Shown one piece after another: positions 1 through 7,455 of a DNA stretch of 8,405 nucleotides; position 1 is the stretch's first letter, and the number at the start of each line of letters is the position of its first letter. Location of the stretch: the NCBI GenBank assembly GCA_031282605.1, contig JAITDK010000016.1, positions 1 through 8,405 on the forward strand, given 5' to 3'. The notes below the pieces were generated by a model, which was not told the DNA's origin, searched no databases, and worked only from the letters and a program-made list of their open reading frames with translations. The position numbers and the translations under genes are program-made. The stretch is from Oscillospiraceae bacterium. Its GTDB lineage: Bacteria; Bacillota; Clostridia; Christensenellales; Aristaeellaceae.

Positions 1-1
1 C

Positions 2-568
2 ATTCGTGAATGGGTTGAGATGGATACTGTTATTGGCAGTATCGGCGGCAAAGCAATCTTAACATTCGACTTAACTGTATGCAACTTCATGTTTGGCATT
101 CTTCTTGAAAATAAGACCAGCGCTGAAGTTTCACGTGCTATTAAGCGACTAAAAAGTCGCCTGCTTGAACTGGGTTCTACCTTTGGAGAAATATTTCCAC
201 TCATACTCACCGACAATGGCGGAGAGTTCGCTGACGTATTTTCTATCGAGAATACCTCTCAAGGTGAACGTGAGACACGACTGTATTTCTGTGATCCCTA
301 TCAATCCAGTCAAAAACCTCACGTGGAGAAGAATCACACACTATTTCGTGACATTGTGCCTCAAGGAAGTTCTTTCGATGATTTTACCCAAGATACTGTT
401 GACTTGATATTTTCTCACGTTAATGCCATTAAACGTCGTCGCTTCCGTGGCAAAAGTCCGTTTGAGCATTTTGCGTTTCTATACAACCCTAGCATCATAA
501 GTGCGCTTGGAATCAGATCTATCGCCGAGTGCGAGGTATGCCAATCGCCAGCGCTGCTGAAAAGATAA
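2..568 (+). CDS. IS30-family transposase, 5'-truncated by the window edge
   Basis: This is the DDE transposase catalytic domain that cuts and rejoins the ends of the insertion sequence. The frame is open from base 2, so the ATG at 20 is an internal methionine, not the start. Counting that Met as residue 1, the visible landmarks are the first catalytic Asp in VEMDTVIG (residue 2), the second Asp in LTDNGGEF (D65), and the probable catalytic Glu in HVEKNH (E103). They are followed by IVPQGSSFDDFTQD and NAIKRRRFRGKSPFEHF, typical of the C-terminus of IS30-type enzymes, which form the DDE catalytic site of this family. About 188 residues are visible; complete members are usually about 320-350. 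The three acidic residues and the stop at 566-568 are intact, so this part shows no sign of decay. Whether the element is active depends on the missing left half. Confidence 0.9.
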   Translation: MREWVEMDTVIGSIGGKAILTFDLTVCNFMFGILLENKTSAEVSRAIKRLKSRLLELGSTFGEIFPLILTDNGGEFADVFSIENTSQGERETRLYFCDPYQSSQKPHVEKNHTLFRDIVPQGSSFDDFTQDTVDLIFSHVNAIKRRRFRGKSPFEHFAFLYNPSIISALGIRSIAECEVCQSPALLKR

Positions 569-598
569 CGGTAAACAATTTACAAAAGAAGTAAATTT

Positions 599-629
599 AT
601 AGCGCATGTTAGTCCCAAAGTAAATTCCA
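599..629 (+). repeat. Presumed right terminal repeat of the IS30-type element
   Basis: Bases 599-614 (ATAGCGCATGTTAGTC) match the reverse complement of 756-771 at 14 of 16 positions. Bases 614-629 (CCCAAAGTAAATTCCA) match the reverse complement of 803-818 at 14 of 16. The block lies about 30-60 bases after the transposase stop, where the terminal repeat of an IS30-type element is expected. Its AAGTAAATT core (618-626) also occurs at 589-597 in the same orientation. The left terminal repeat that would prove this is outside the window. Confidence 0.5.
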
Positions 630-755
630 GCCATGTGGACGTTTCTTTGAGAAGCGACTGCTTATGGCTTGGTTGGAATACGCATTTATTATATTTTAAT
701 AGTCTCTTATCCCAACTTTCCTATGTTCCCACTCTCCACTCATCGGCTCTTCCCA

Positions 756-771
756 GACTAACATCCGCCAT
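756..771 (-). repeat. Inverted partial copy of the IS right end (inner half)
   Basis: GACTAACATCCGCCAT here differs at only two positions from the reverse complement of 599-614. It lies about 140 bases beyond the presumed IS end. It could be a diverged end of a second, mostly lost element of the same family. Confidence 0.45.
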
Positions 772-802
772 TTCCCTCGGCTTTTTCTACTCTCCTCCTC
801 TG

Positions 803-818
803 TGGAACTTACTCTGGG
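803..818 (-). repeat. Inverted partial copy of the IS right end (outer half)
   Basis: TGGAACTTACTCTGGG matches the reverse complement of 614-629 at 14 of 16 positions, and one further base pairs (613 with 819). In a simple inverted terminal repeat this piece would come before the GACTAACAT piece when read on the + strand, but here it follows it. The two copies therefore probably derive from two separate ends or from a rearranged end. A further GAATTTACC at 818-826 resembles the same core again. Confidence 0.45.
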
Positions 819-835
819 AATTTACCTTCCAAATT

Positions 836-1041
836 GTTACAGCTCAGCGGGCGCATATAGTCATTGAGCGGCAATTACCTACTAGATATCGTGGTGTTTC
901 GGCTAGATCAAAGCCTAAATTTGCCCGCTTTTTCAAAATTGAGGCCAATTTGGGGAGATGCACTTCCACAGACCGCAACATATAGTGCGCACATCGTATT
1001 TCGATATACAGCATCTTGATTTTGCTCTGCTGAGCTGTAAC
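836..1041. repeat. 206-bp segment bounded by perfect 13-bp inverted repeats
   Basis: GTTACAGCTCAGC at 836-848 is exactly inverted at 1029-1041 (GCTGAGCTGTAAC). The match stops immediately inside and outside the 13 bases. Size and arrangement resemble a miniature inverted-repeat element, but I see no flanking target duplication (left flank ends CCAAATT, right flank begins CACCGCC). One - strand frame inside it is open from an ATG at 1014 to a stop at 844-846 (56 codons), without a good ribosome binding site or recognisable motif, so I do not call it a gene. The right repeat lies about 40 bases before the next promoter. Confidence 0.4.
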
Positions 1042-1081
1042 CACCGCCTGGCGTTTCGGGCGATTTAGGATACTGTTCCTA

Positions 1082-1110
1082 TTGCATTCGCCGGCGCGAG
1101 TCTGTATAAT
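1082..1110 (+). promoter_or_regulatory. Sigma-A type promoter of the DUF1292 gene
   Basis: The -35 element TTGCAT (1082-1087) and a perfect -10 element TATAAT (1105-1110) are separated by 17 bases, the optimal spacing for the housekeeping sigma factor. Transcription would start near 1117, giving a leader of about 55 bases before the ATG at 1172. It lies just beyond the repeat-rich interval and is the only clear promoter for the gene. Confidence 0.8.
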
Positions 1111-1171
1111 GCGTGTGGAATAAAACCGCGCGATCACGGGCAGGCATAACCCGAGAGGAAAGGTGAGATTG

Positions 1172-1684
1172 ATGAGCGACCATATCGACGATACTGACAA
1201 TGATCTGATCGGCGAAGACGAACACGACGTCGTCGAGTTCTCCGACGACGAAGGCAATACGCTGCTGCTGGAAGTCATGGACTACTTCTTTTACAACGGC
1301 GACGAGTATGCCGTGCTGATGGACGCTGACAAGGACGATCACGTCCATGACGACGACGAGGAAGAGGAGAACATGTACATCATGCGCGTTTTCAACTCCA
1401 TTAACGAGGATGGCGAGGAAATGGAGGAGTTCGTGCCCGTCGAGGATGATCTGCTGGATCAGTTGGTCGAGATCGTCCAGGCGCGTTTCGCCGACGATGA
1501 AGACGTCATGGACGACGACGAAGAGGATGACGACGATTACGACGACGATTACGACGACGATGATGACGACGATGATGACGACGATGATGACGACGACGAT
1601 GACGACGACGACGATGACGACGACGACGATGATGACGATGACGACGATTATGAGGACGAAGAGGGCGAGGACGACGAGGAATAA
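1172..1684 (+). CDS. DUF1292 (YrzB-type) acidic protein with a 32-Asp run
   Basis: This is a cytoplasmic protein of unknown function. Residues about 15-100 form a DUF1292 domain, recognised by VVEFSDDEGNTLLLEV, followed by DYFFYNGDEYAVLMDAD, an acidic HDDDEEEEN linker, then MYIMRVFN, and EFVPVEDDLLDQLVEIVQARF. Family members are usually about 80-110 residues. This one has 170, because the domain is followed by a tail made almost only of Asp and Glu. The tail includes 32 consecutive Asp codons (1553-1648) between two tyrosines, and ends in EDEEGEDDEE. I chose the ATG at 1172 because AGGTGA (1161-1166) sits five bases upstream; a GTG at 1163 in the same frame would overlap that site. In many Firmicutes the family sits next to ruvX, but here the gene is a single unit with its own promoter and terminator, between mobile-element debris and uvrC. 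The tail is encoded by mixed GAT/GAC triplets. The domain call is confident; the role is unknown. Confidence 0.85.
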   Translation: MSDHIDDTDNDLIGEDEHDVVEFSDDEGNTLLLEVMDYFFYNGDEYAVLMDADKDDHVHDDDEEEENMYIMRVFNSINEDGEEMEEFVPVEDDLLDQLVEIVQARFADDEDVMDDDEEDDDDYDDDYDDDDDDDDDDDDDDDDDDDDDDDDDDDDDDDDYEDEEGEDDEE

Positions 1685-1690
1685 GTAGAG

Positions 1691-1722
1691 CATCCCCTCT
1701 GCCGAGGACGACAGAGGGGATG
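1691..1722 (+). terminator. Intrinsic terminator after the DUF1292 gene
   Basis: CATCCCCTCTG (1691-1701) and CAGAGGGGATG (1712-1722) form a perfect 11-bp stem with a 10-base loop, seven bases after the stop codon. It is followed by TTTATGT. The T-run is short, but the stem is strong and well placed. It should separate this transcript from uvrC. Confidence 0.8.
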
Positions 1723-1746
1723 TTTATGTCAAAATCTGTTGATCTG

Positions 1747-1775
1747 TTGAACGGCGCCCCTGGCCATGATATGGT
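1747..1775 (+). promoter_or_regulatory. Possible weak promoter of uvrC
   Basis: TTGAAC (1747-1752) and TATGGT (1770-1775) are 17 bases apart, each matching four of six consensus positions. A separate uvrC promoter is expected because a terminator lies just upstream, but this pair is only a moderate match and other A/T-rich hexamers (for example TATACA at 1781) are nearby. Confidence 0.4.
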
Positions 1776-1827
1776 TAGACTATACAACGGCTGATGAAGC
1801 CATGCAATACCCGCAAGGGAAAAATAG

Positions 1828-3693
1828 ATGAATGATATTCTGGCGTTGAAGCTCAAGACCCTGCCCGAATCCCCTGGATGCTATCTCATGCGCGAGGGGA
1901 GCGAGGTGCTGTATGTCGGCAAGGCCAAGAACCTCAAGAATCGCGTGCGGCAGTACTTCCAGGCCGGGCACGGGCATACGCCGAAAGTCCGCGCCATGGT
2001 CTCGCGCGTGCTGGATTTCGACATCCTGCTGTGCAGCACCAATCTCGAGGCGCTGATCCTCGAATCCAACCTGATCAAGCTGCACAAGCCGTACTACAAT
2101 ATATTGCTGCGCGACGACAAGCAGTATCCGTTCATACGCGTGGATGCGGCGCAGGATTTCCCTCGCATAGAGTTCGTTAGACGGACGCAGCGCGACGGCG
2201 CGAAGTACTTCGGGCCGTACCTGGGCGCGACCAGCGTGCGCGAGGTGCTCGATCTGCTGCGTCAGATTTATCCGCTGCGCACGTGCTCGCTGCCGCTGCC
2301 CGACGGGAAACCGCATAGACCATGCATCCAGCATGAGATAGGCAACTGCCTGGCGCCGTGCGCCGGCAAGGTATCGCGCGATGATTACCACGAAGTGCTG
2401 CGGCAGGCGCTGCGATTCCTATCGGGGCGCGACGACGAGGCGATCCAGCGCCTGCGCGAGCAGATGAGCGAGGCGGCGCTGTCGTTCGAGTATGAGCGCG
2501 CGGCGATACTGCGCGATCGGCTGCGCGCCGTGGAGAAGCTGGTCGAGAAACAGCGCGCCATCAAACCCGGCGGCGGCGACTATGACGCCCTGGCCGTCGC
2601 GCAGGATGGACTAGACGCGATGGTGCAGATCATGCACATACGCGGCGGTCAGATGCTGGGCGGCGACTCATTCGCGCTGGAACGGGCGGGCGACGAGGAT
2701 CCGGGCGAGGTGCTGACCAGCTTCATGCTGCAGTTTTACACCGAGGCCGCGTTGATCCCGCCTGTAATTCTAACGTCATTGCCGGTCGACGAGCCGGATA
2801 CGCTGTCCGAACTGTTATCCGAGATACTGGGCAAGAAGGCGGAGATCGCCTCGCCCGCCCGCGGTGAGAAACGCGATTTGATCGACCTCGCGCTGAAGAA
2901 CGCGACCGACGCGCTCGCCAAGCGCAACCTGAACACCAAGGCGCAATACGAGCGCACGCTGGGCGCGACGGCGAGTCTGGCCAAGGCGATCGGACTGGCC
3001 GGACGCATCCGTAGGATGGAGTGCTACGATATCAGCAACACGCAGGGGGCGCTGTCAGTGGCGTCGATGGTCGTATTCATCGACGGCAAACCGGCCAAAC
3101 AGCAGTACCGCCACTTCAGGATAAAGACGGTCGAGGGTGCGAACGACTTCGCGTCGATGGAGGAGGCGCTGGGAAGACGGTTCCGGCACGGACTGGCGGA
3201 GAGGGAGGAACGATTGGCGCAAGGGTTGAATCCGGAGGAGGGATCGTTCTCCGACCTGCCCGACCTGGTCGTGATCGACGGCGGACCGGAACAACTCGCG
3301 TTCGCGCGGCGCGCTATGCTGGATGCCGGGGCGAACGCGCCCATTTGCTCGCTGGCGAAACGACTGGAAGAGATCTTCCTGCCGGATCGAGAGGAGAGTA
3401 TCCTATTGAATAAGCGCGATCCGGCGCTGCAGCTGATGCAGCGGATACGCGACGAGGCGCATCGGTTCGCGATCACGCATCACCGCCATCTTCGAGGGAA
3501 GCAGCAGACCAAGAGTCAGCTCGAGGCGATACCGGGCATAGGACCGGCCAGGCGGCGGGCGCTGCTGACACACTTCCGCACGATGAACGCGCTGCGCGCC
3601 GCGACGGCGGAAGAATTGACCACCGTGCCCGGTATGAATAAGAAGACAGCCGAAGCGGTCTATGAGGCCATGCACGGCGCGGTCAAACCATAG
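1828..3693 (+). CDS. uvrC: UvrC, excinuclease ABC subunit C
   Basis: This is the nuclease subunit of bacterial nucleotide excision repair. Recruited by UvrB at a damaged site, it cuts the strand on both sides of the lesion. The 621 residues are full length for the family. The N-terminal GIY-YIG nuclease (about 14-95) shows GCYLMR, VLYVGKAKNLKNRV and the acidic residue in LILESNLIK (E79), and makes the 3' cut. Four cysteines (C153, C166, C174, C178) match the iron-sulfur cluster pattern of UvrC. A UVR motif that binds UvrB lies at about 205-240 (SFEYERAAILRDRL). The RNase H-like domain for the 5' cut keeps D401 (CYDISNTQG), D440 (GANDFASM), D484 (VVIDGGPEQL) and H552 (ITHHRHLR). Two helix-hairpin-helix motifs end the protein (IPGIGPARRRALL and VPGMNKKTAEAVYEAM). 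AAGGGA (1815-1820) lies seven bases before the ATG. No key residue is missing. The neighbours are unrelated in function. Confidence 0.97.
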   Translation: MNDILALKLKTLPESPGCYLMREGSEVLYVGKAKNLKNRVRQYFQAGHGHTPKVRAMVSRVLDFDILLCSTNLEALILESNLIKLHKPYYNILLRDDKQYPFIRVDAAQDFPRIEFVRRTQRDGAKYFGPYLGATSVREVLDLLRQIYPLRTCSLPLPDGKPHRPCIQHEIGNCLAPCAGKVSRDDYHEVLRQALRFLSGRDDEAIQRLREQMSEAALSFEYERAAILRDRLRAVEKLVEKQRAIKPGGGDYDALAVAQDGLDAMVQIMHIRGGQMLGGDSFALERAGDEDPGEVLTSFMLQFYTEAALIPPVILTSLPVDEPDTLSELLSEILGKKAEIASPARGEKRDLIDLALKNATDALAKRNLNTKAQYERTLGATASLAKAIGLAGRIRRMECYDISNTQGALSVASMVVFIDGKPAKQQYRHFRIKTVEGANDFASMEEALGRRFRHGLAEREERLAQGLNPEEGSFSDLPDLVVIDGGPEQLAFARRAMLDAGANAPICSLAKRLEEIFLPDREESILLNKRDPALQLMQRIRDEAHRFAITHHRHLRGKQQTKSQLEAIPGIGPARRRALLTHFRTMNALRAATAEELTTVPGMNKKTAEAVYEAMHGAVKP

Positions 3694-3706
3694 CGGATGA
3701 CCGCGC
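3677..3706 (+). terminator. Candidate terminator overlapping the uvrC stop codon
   Basis: GCGCGGTCA (3677-3685) pairs perfectly with TGACCGCGC (3698-3706) across a 12-base loop that contains the uvrC stop codon. Downstream is GTATTCTT, only weakly T-rich, so termination may be partial. It lies immediately before the strong promoter of the transporter operon, a sensible place for a boundary. Confidence 0.5.
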
Positions 3707-3728
3707 GTATTCTTCCGGTATTTTATGC

Positions 3729-3746
3729 ATTGTCAAACTTCACAAT
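3729..3746. promoter_or_regulatory. Candidate operator overlapping the -35 box
   Basis: ATTGTCAAACTTCACAAT is an imperfect palindrome in which seven of nine base pairs match (ATTGT-n-AA-nn-TT-n-ACAAT). It covers the -35 element of the transporter promoter completely, so a protein bound here would compete with RNA polymerase. The binding factor cannot be named from the sequence. Confidence 0.4.
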
Positions 3747-3758
3747 TTGTATTATAAT
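3730..3758 (+). promoter_or_regulatory. Sigma-A type promoter of the sugar transporter operon
   Basis: TTGTCA (3730-3735) and a perfect TATAAT (3753-3758) are 17 bases apart in a locally AT-rich patch that contrasts with the surrounding GC-rich genes. Transcription would start near 3765, giving a leader of about 49 bases before the ATPase start at 3814. Confidence 0.85.
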
Positions 3759-3775
3759 AAACTATACGCATGGCA

Positions 3776-3785
3776 GAAGCGCTTC
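3776..3785. promoter_or_regulatory. Candidate LacI-family operator in the transporter leader
   Basis: GAAGCGCTTC is a perfect 10-bp palindrome with a central CG, the form of operators bound by LacI/GalR-family sugar repressors. It falls about 11-20 bases downstream of the predicted transcription start, where a bound repressor would block transcription. It shares the AAGCGCTT centre of CcpA cre sites but lacks their outer TG and CA positions, so a dedicated sugar repressor is the more likely partner. No repressor gene is in the window. Confidence 0.55.
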
Positions 3786-3813
3786 ACCAAACGTGATAAA
3801 AGCGGGTGCGCAT

Positions 3814-5318
<1,505 letters not shown>

Positions 5319-5322
<4 letters not shown>

Positions 5323-6347
5323 CCAGTACACCGACGTCCGCACCGCAGCGCCGTCCCGAGATACTAAGCCGGATACGCATAGGCAGCTTTCGTGAACTGG
5401 GGCTGCTGCTGTTCATCGCGGCGCTGATCATAATCGTGCAGATGTCCAACAGCGCGTTTCTAACGCCTAAGAATGTCTCCAACCTGCTGACGAATACGGC
5501 CATCATCGCGGTGCTCTCGGTCGGCATGTTCGTCGTGATCCTGACAGGCGGTATAGACCTGTCGATAGGCGCGAATATCGCCTTTACCGGGATGGTCGTG
5601 GCGCTGCACGTCGCCGCCGCACCGACGCTGCATCCGCTGATCGCCATGCTGGAAGGGCTGGCCATCGGTATCATATTGGGCGCGATCGTGGGCGCGCTGG
5701 TCGCGAAGGTGCATGTGCTGCCTATCATCGCGTCGCTGGGTATGTGCTACGTGTTCAGGGGCGCGGTGTTCCTGATATCCGGCGGGAAGTGGGTCAGCGC
5801 GCATCAGATGCCCGAGGGTTTCAAGGCGATAGCGACGGGTTCCACGCTATGGATCAACAACCTGGTGCTGATAGCGGTCGTCGTGATGCTAATCGCGCAG
5901 TATGTTTTGAGCTCGACGCGGGTCGGGCGCAGGTTCTACGCGGTTGGCAGCAACGCGGACGCCGCGCGGATATCCGGCATATCGGGAGACCGGGCGGTGT
6001 GGCTGGCATATGTCGTGATGGGCGGATTGGCGGGATTGGCGGGCGTGCTGTGGGTGGCCAAGTTCGCGTCCGCGCAGCCGGACACCGCTATTGGTTATGA
6101 GGTGAATATCATTGCGGCGTGCGTGATAGGCGGCGTATCCATCAACGGTGGATCGGGCAAGGTGGTGGGCGTGCTGCTGGGCACTATGCTGATAGGCATA
6201 ATAAATAACGCGCTGCCGCTGATCTCCAGCGTGTCCGAGTTCAGCAAGAGCTTCATTCAGGGCATGATCATACTGGGCGCGGTGCTGCTGAACACGGCTG
6301 TTAAGCGGCGCGGCGACTGGCGCGCGCTTGCCGCGCGGCATATATAG
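5319..6347 (+). CDS. Sugar ABC transporter permease, RhaP-like
   Basis: This is an integral membrane subunit of the importer, 342 residues, of the BPD_transp_2 (RbsC-like) family. A polar N-terminus of about 25 residues is followed by some nine or ten hydrophobic segments (roughly 27-41, 57-77, 84-100, 106-128, 132-154, 178-197, 225-247, 262-275, 283-297, 311-327). Family motifs are LTGGIDLSIGA (75-85) and YAVGSNADAARISGI (207-221), the latter in the cytoplasmic loop that contacts the ATPase, plus CVIGGVSINGGSGKVVG. Translation starts at GTG (5319), with GAGGTGA (5308-5314) four bases upstream. The GTGA overlap with the ATPase stop predicts translational coupling. With the following gene it would form a heterodimeric channel, unlike ribose systems, which use one permease twice. 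The family is certain; the rhamnose-type label is inferred from the operon. Confidence 0.9.
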
Positions 6348-6358
6348 GGGGCGATCAG

Positions 6359-7399
6359 ATGCCGATGAACGCCATTGATCCGCGCGGCGTCGGTTCACCG
6401 CTGGTGAAGGGAGCACGCTCGCTGCTGTCGCGCTACAGCTGGGAGATAATGCTGCTGATAATACTCGCGCTGACGAACGCGCTCAACTTCAGTATCTCGC
6501 CCTATTACAAGTGGGGCAAGCTGCTTGACGCGACGAACCTGTTTCTGGATAAGGGTTTTCTGGCGATGTCGATGACGCTGGTGATACTGACCGGGTATAT
6601 TGATATATCGGTTGCATCCACCGTCGCGCTGTCGTCGGTCGTTATGGCCGTGTCGTACAACGCCGGAGCGGGCGTGCCGATGCCGCTGGCGATGGTCATA
6701 TGCCTGCTGACGGGGGCGGCGTGCGGCGCGTTCAACGGGCTGATACTAGTGAAGTTCAGCGAGCTTGCGCCGATGATAGTCACGCTGGCTACGCAGATCG
6801 TCTACCGCGGGATCGCTCTGATAATATTGGAAGACAAGGCCGCGGGCAAGTTTCCGTCGTGGTATCCGAACCTGGGCTGGGGTTACGCGGGCGTGTTCCC
6901 GGTTATGATGGCGGCGTTCTTCATCCTGTTTATAGTATTCGCGTTCCTGTTGCATAAGACGAATTACGGCCGCACGGTATACGCTGTCGGAAAGAACAAG
7001 CTGGCGTGCCGCTTCTCAGGCATCAATGTGGATCGTATAATATTCACCAATTTCACGCTGAACGGGTTGATGGCGGCGGTTACGGCGTTATTCCTGACCA
7101 GCAGGATGGGTTCGACGCGACCCAACGTGGCCAACGCGTATGAGATGGATGTAATCGCGATGGTCGTGCTGGGTGGCGTGTCGACGGCCGGCGGCAAGGG
7201 TCGGATGGGCGGCGTGCTGATATCGATATTCATAGTGGGACTGCTGAGATATGGTTTGGGGCTGATCAACATAAACACCCAGGTATTGATGATGGTCGTG
7301 GGCGGACTGCTGGTGCTGGCCGTCGCGATACCGGAGATGCGCTTCGGTTCGCTTATTAGAACCCGGAAACCGACCGTCCCGGCGTCCGTAAAGGCATAA
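6359..7399 (+). CDS. Sugar ABC transporter permease, RhaQ-like
   Basis: This is the second, distinct membrane subunit of the importer, 346 residues, same superfamily as the preceding permease but clearly diverged from it. About nine hydrophobic segments are visible (for example 30-45, 65-80, 85-100, 107-130, 136-157, 178-198, 230-248, 263-275, 285-302, 307-325). The usual GGIDLS motif reads TGYIDISVAS (78-87). The loop motif is YAVGKNKLACRFSGI (208-222). The segment LTSRMGSTRPNVANAYEM (246-263) resembles what I recall of RhaQ-type permeases (LTSRLGSTRP...), the main reason for preferring a rhamnose-type system. AGGGGG (6346-6351) lies seven bases before the ATG at 6359; a second in-frame ATG at 6365 is too far from it. 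The gap to the previous gene is 11 bases. Isoleucine is encoded by ATA in 18 of 28 cases, an unusual preference discussed separately. Confidence 0.88.
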   Translation: MPMNAIDPRGVGSPLVKGARSLLSRYSWEIMLLIILALTNALNFSISPYYKWGKLLDATNLFLDKGFLAMSMTLVILTGYIDISVASTVALSSVVMAVSYNAGAGVPMPLAMVICLLTGAACGAFNGLILVKFSELAPMIVTLATQIVYRGIALIILEDKAAGKFPSWYPNLGWGYAGVFPVMMAAFFILFIVFAFLLHKTNYGRTVYAVGKNKLACRFSGINVDRIIFTNFTLNGLMAAVTALFLTSRMGSTRPNVANAYEMDVIAMVVLGGVSTAGGKGRMGGVLISIFIVGLLRYGLGLININTQVLMMVVGGLLVLAVAIPEMRFGSLIRTRKPTVPASVKA

Positions 7400-7411
7400 A
7401 GGGCATAGGGG

Positions 7412-7432
7412 TTTTTCGCAAACCGCGAAAAA
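7412..7432 (+). promoter_or_regulatory. Intercistronic hairpin between permease and binding-protein genes
   Basis: TTTTTCGC (7412-7419) pairs perfectly with GCGAAAAA (7425-7432) around a five-base loop. No T-run follows, so it does not look like a full terminator for the + strand. Its place, nine bases before the binding protein's ribosome binding site, suggests an mRNA processing or stabilising element that lets the binding-protein message outlive the rest. That role is inferred from position only. Confidence 0.5.
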
Positions 7433-7441
7433 ATAAACGTC

Positions 7442-7448
7442 AAGGAGG
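7442..7448 (+). promoter_or_regulatory. Strong ribosome binding site of the binding-protein gene
   Basis: AAGGAGG is a perfect Shine-Dalgarno sequence seven bases before the ATG at 7456. It is the strongest in the window and fits the need for more binding protein than permease or ATPase. It fixes the start codon of the last gene. Confidence 0.9.
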
Positions 7449-7455
7449 ACATAGC

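Larger units (their letters stand above)
1..629 (+). mobile_element. IS30-family insertion sequence, right part only
   Basis: This is the 3' portion of an insertion sequence. It holds the C-terminal catalytic part of an IS30-type transposase, followed by about 60 bases of non-coding sequence. The left end and the transposase N-terminus (helix-turn-helix part) lie outside the window. The right boundary near 629 is inferred: bases 599-629 reappear in two diverged inverted pieces further right (756-771 and 803-818), as expected of terminal repeats. The left terminal repeat is not available for comparison, so the exact end is uncertain by several bases. The sequence is more AT-rich than the genes to its right, consistent with an acquired element. 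Confidence 0.75.
569..1081. other. Gene-poor interval with repeat remnants
   Basis: I see no convincing gene in these roughly 500 bases. The open frames present (a + frame at 635-985 and a - frame reading leftward to 844) have no ribosome binding site of note, no recognisable motif and no codon bias like the neighbouring genes. The interval contains the presumed IS right end, two inverted partial copies of it, a pyrimidine-rich stretch around 720-800, and a 206-bp segment with perfect 13-bp inverted ends. It is best read as an insertion hot spot between the mobile element and the promoter of the next gene. Confidence 0.6.

Noticed and set aside
635..985. Plus-strand open frame of 116 codons in the gene-poor interval
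   Set aside because: There is no good ribosome binding site, no recognisable motif, an odd composition, and it crosses the edge of the inverted-repeat segment. Most likely chance.
844..1014. Possible 56-residue minus-strand protein inside the 206-bp inverted-repeat segment
   Set aside because: It is open from an ATG to a stop, but there is no convincing ribosome binding site and no family resemblance that I can see. Too weak to call.
1163..1171. GTG start at 1163 for the DUF1292 gene
   Set aside because: This codon lies within the AGGTGA sequence that serves as ribosome binding site for the ATG at 1172, which has proper spacing.
1079..1693. Long minus-strand open frame rich in Val and Ile opposite the DUF1292 gene
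   Set aside because: It is the antisense reading of the GAY aspartate repeats, which cannot produce stops in that frame. It has no ribosome binding site of its own and the + strand gene has a promoter, start site and terminator.
3774..3787. CcpA cre site at the transporter leader
   Set aside because: The AAGCGCTT centre fits, but the outer positions of the cre consensus (TG at one side, CA at the other) do not match. A LacI-family sugar repressor site is preferred.
3697..3813. N-terminal extension of the ATPase to an ATG at 3697
   Set aside because: It would place the start upstream of the near-consensus promoter and both candidate operators, inside the uvrC terminator hairpin. Family members begin close to the Met at 3814.
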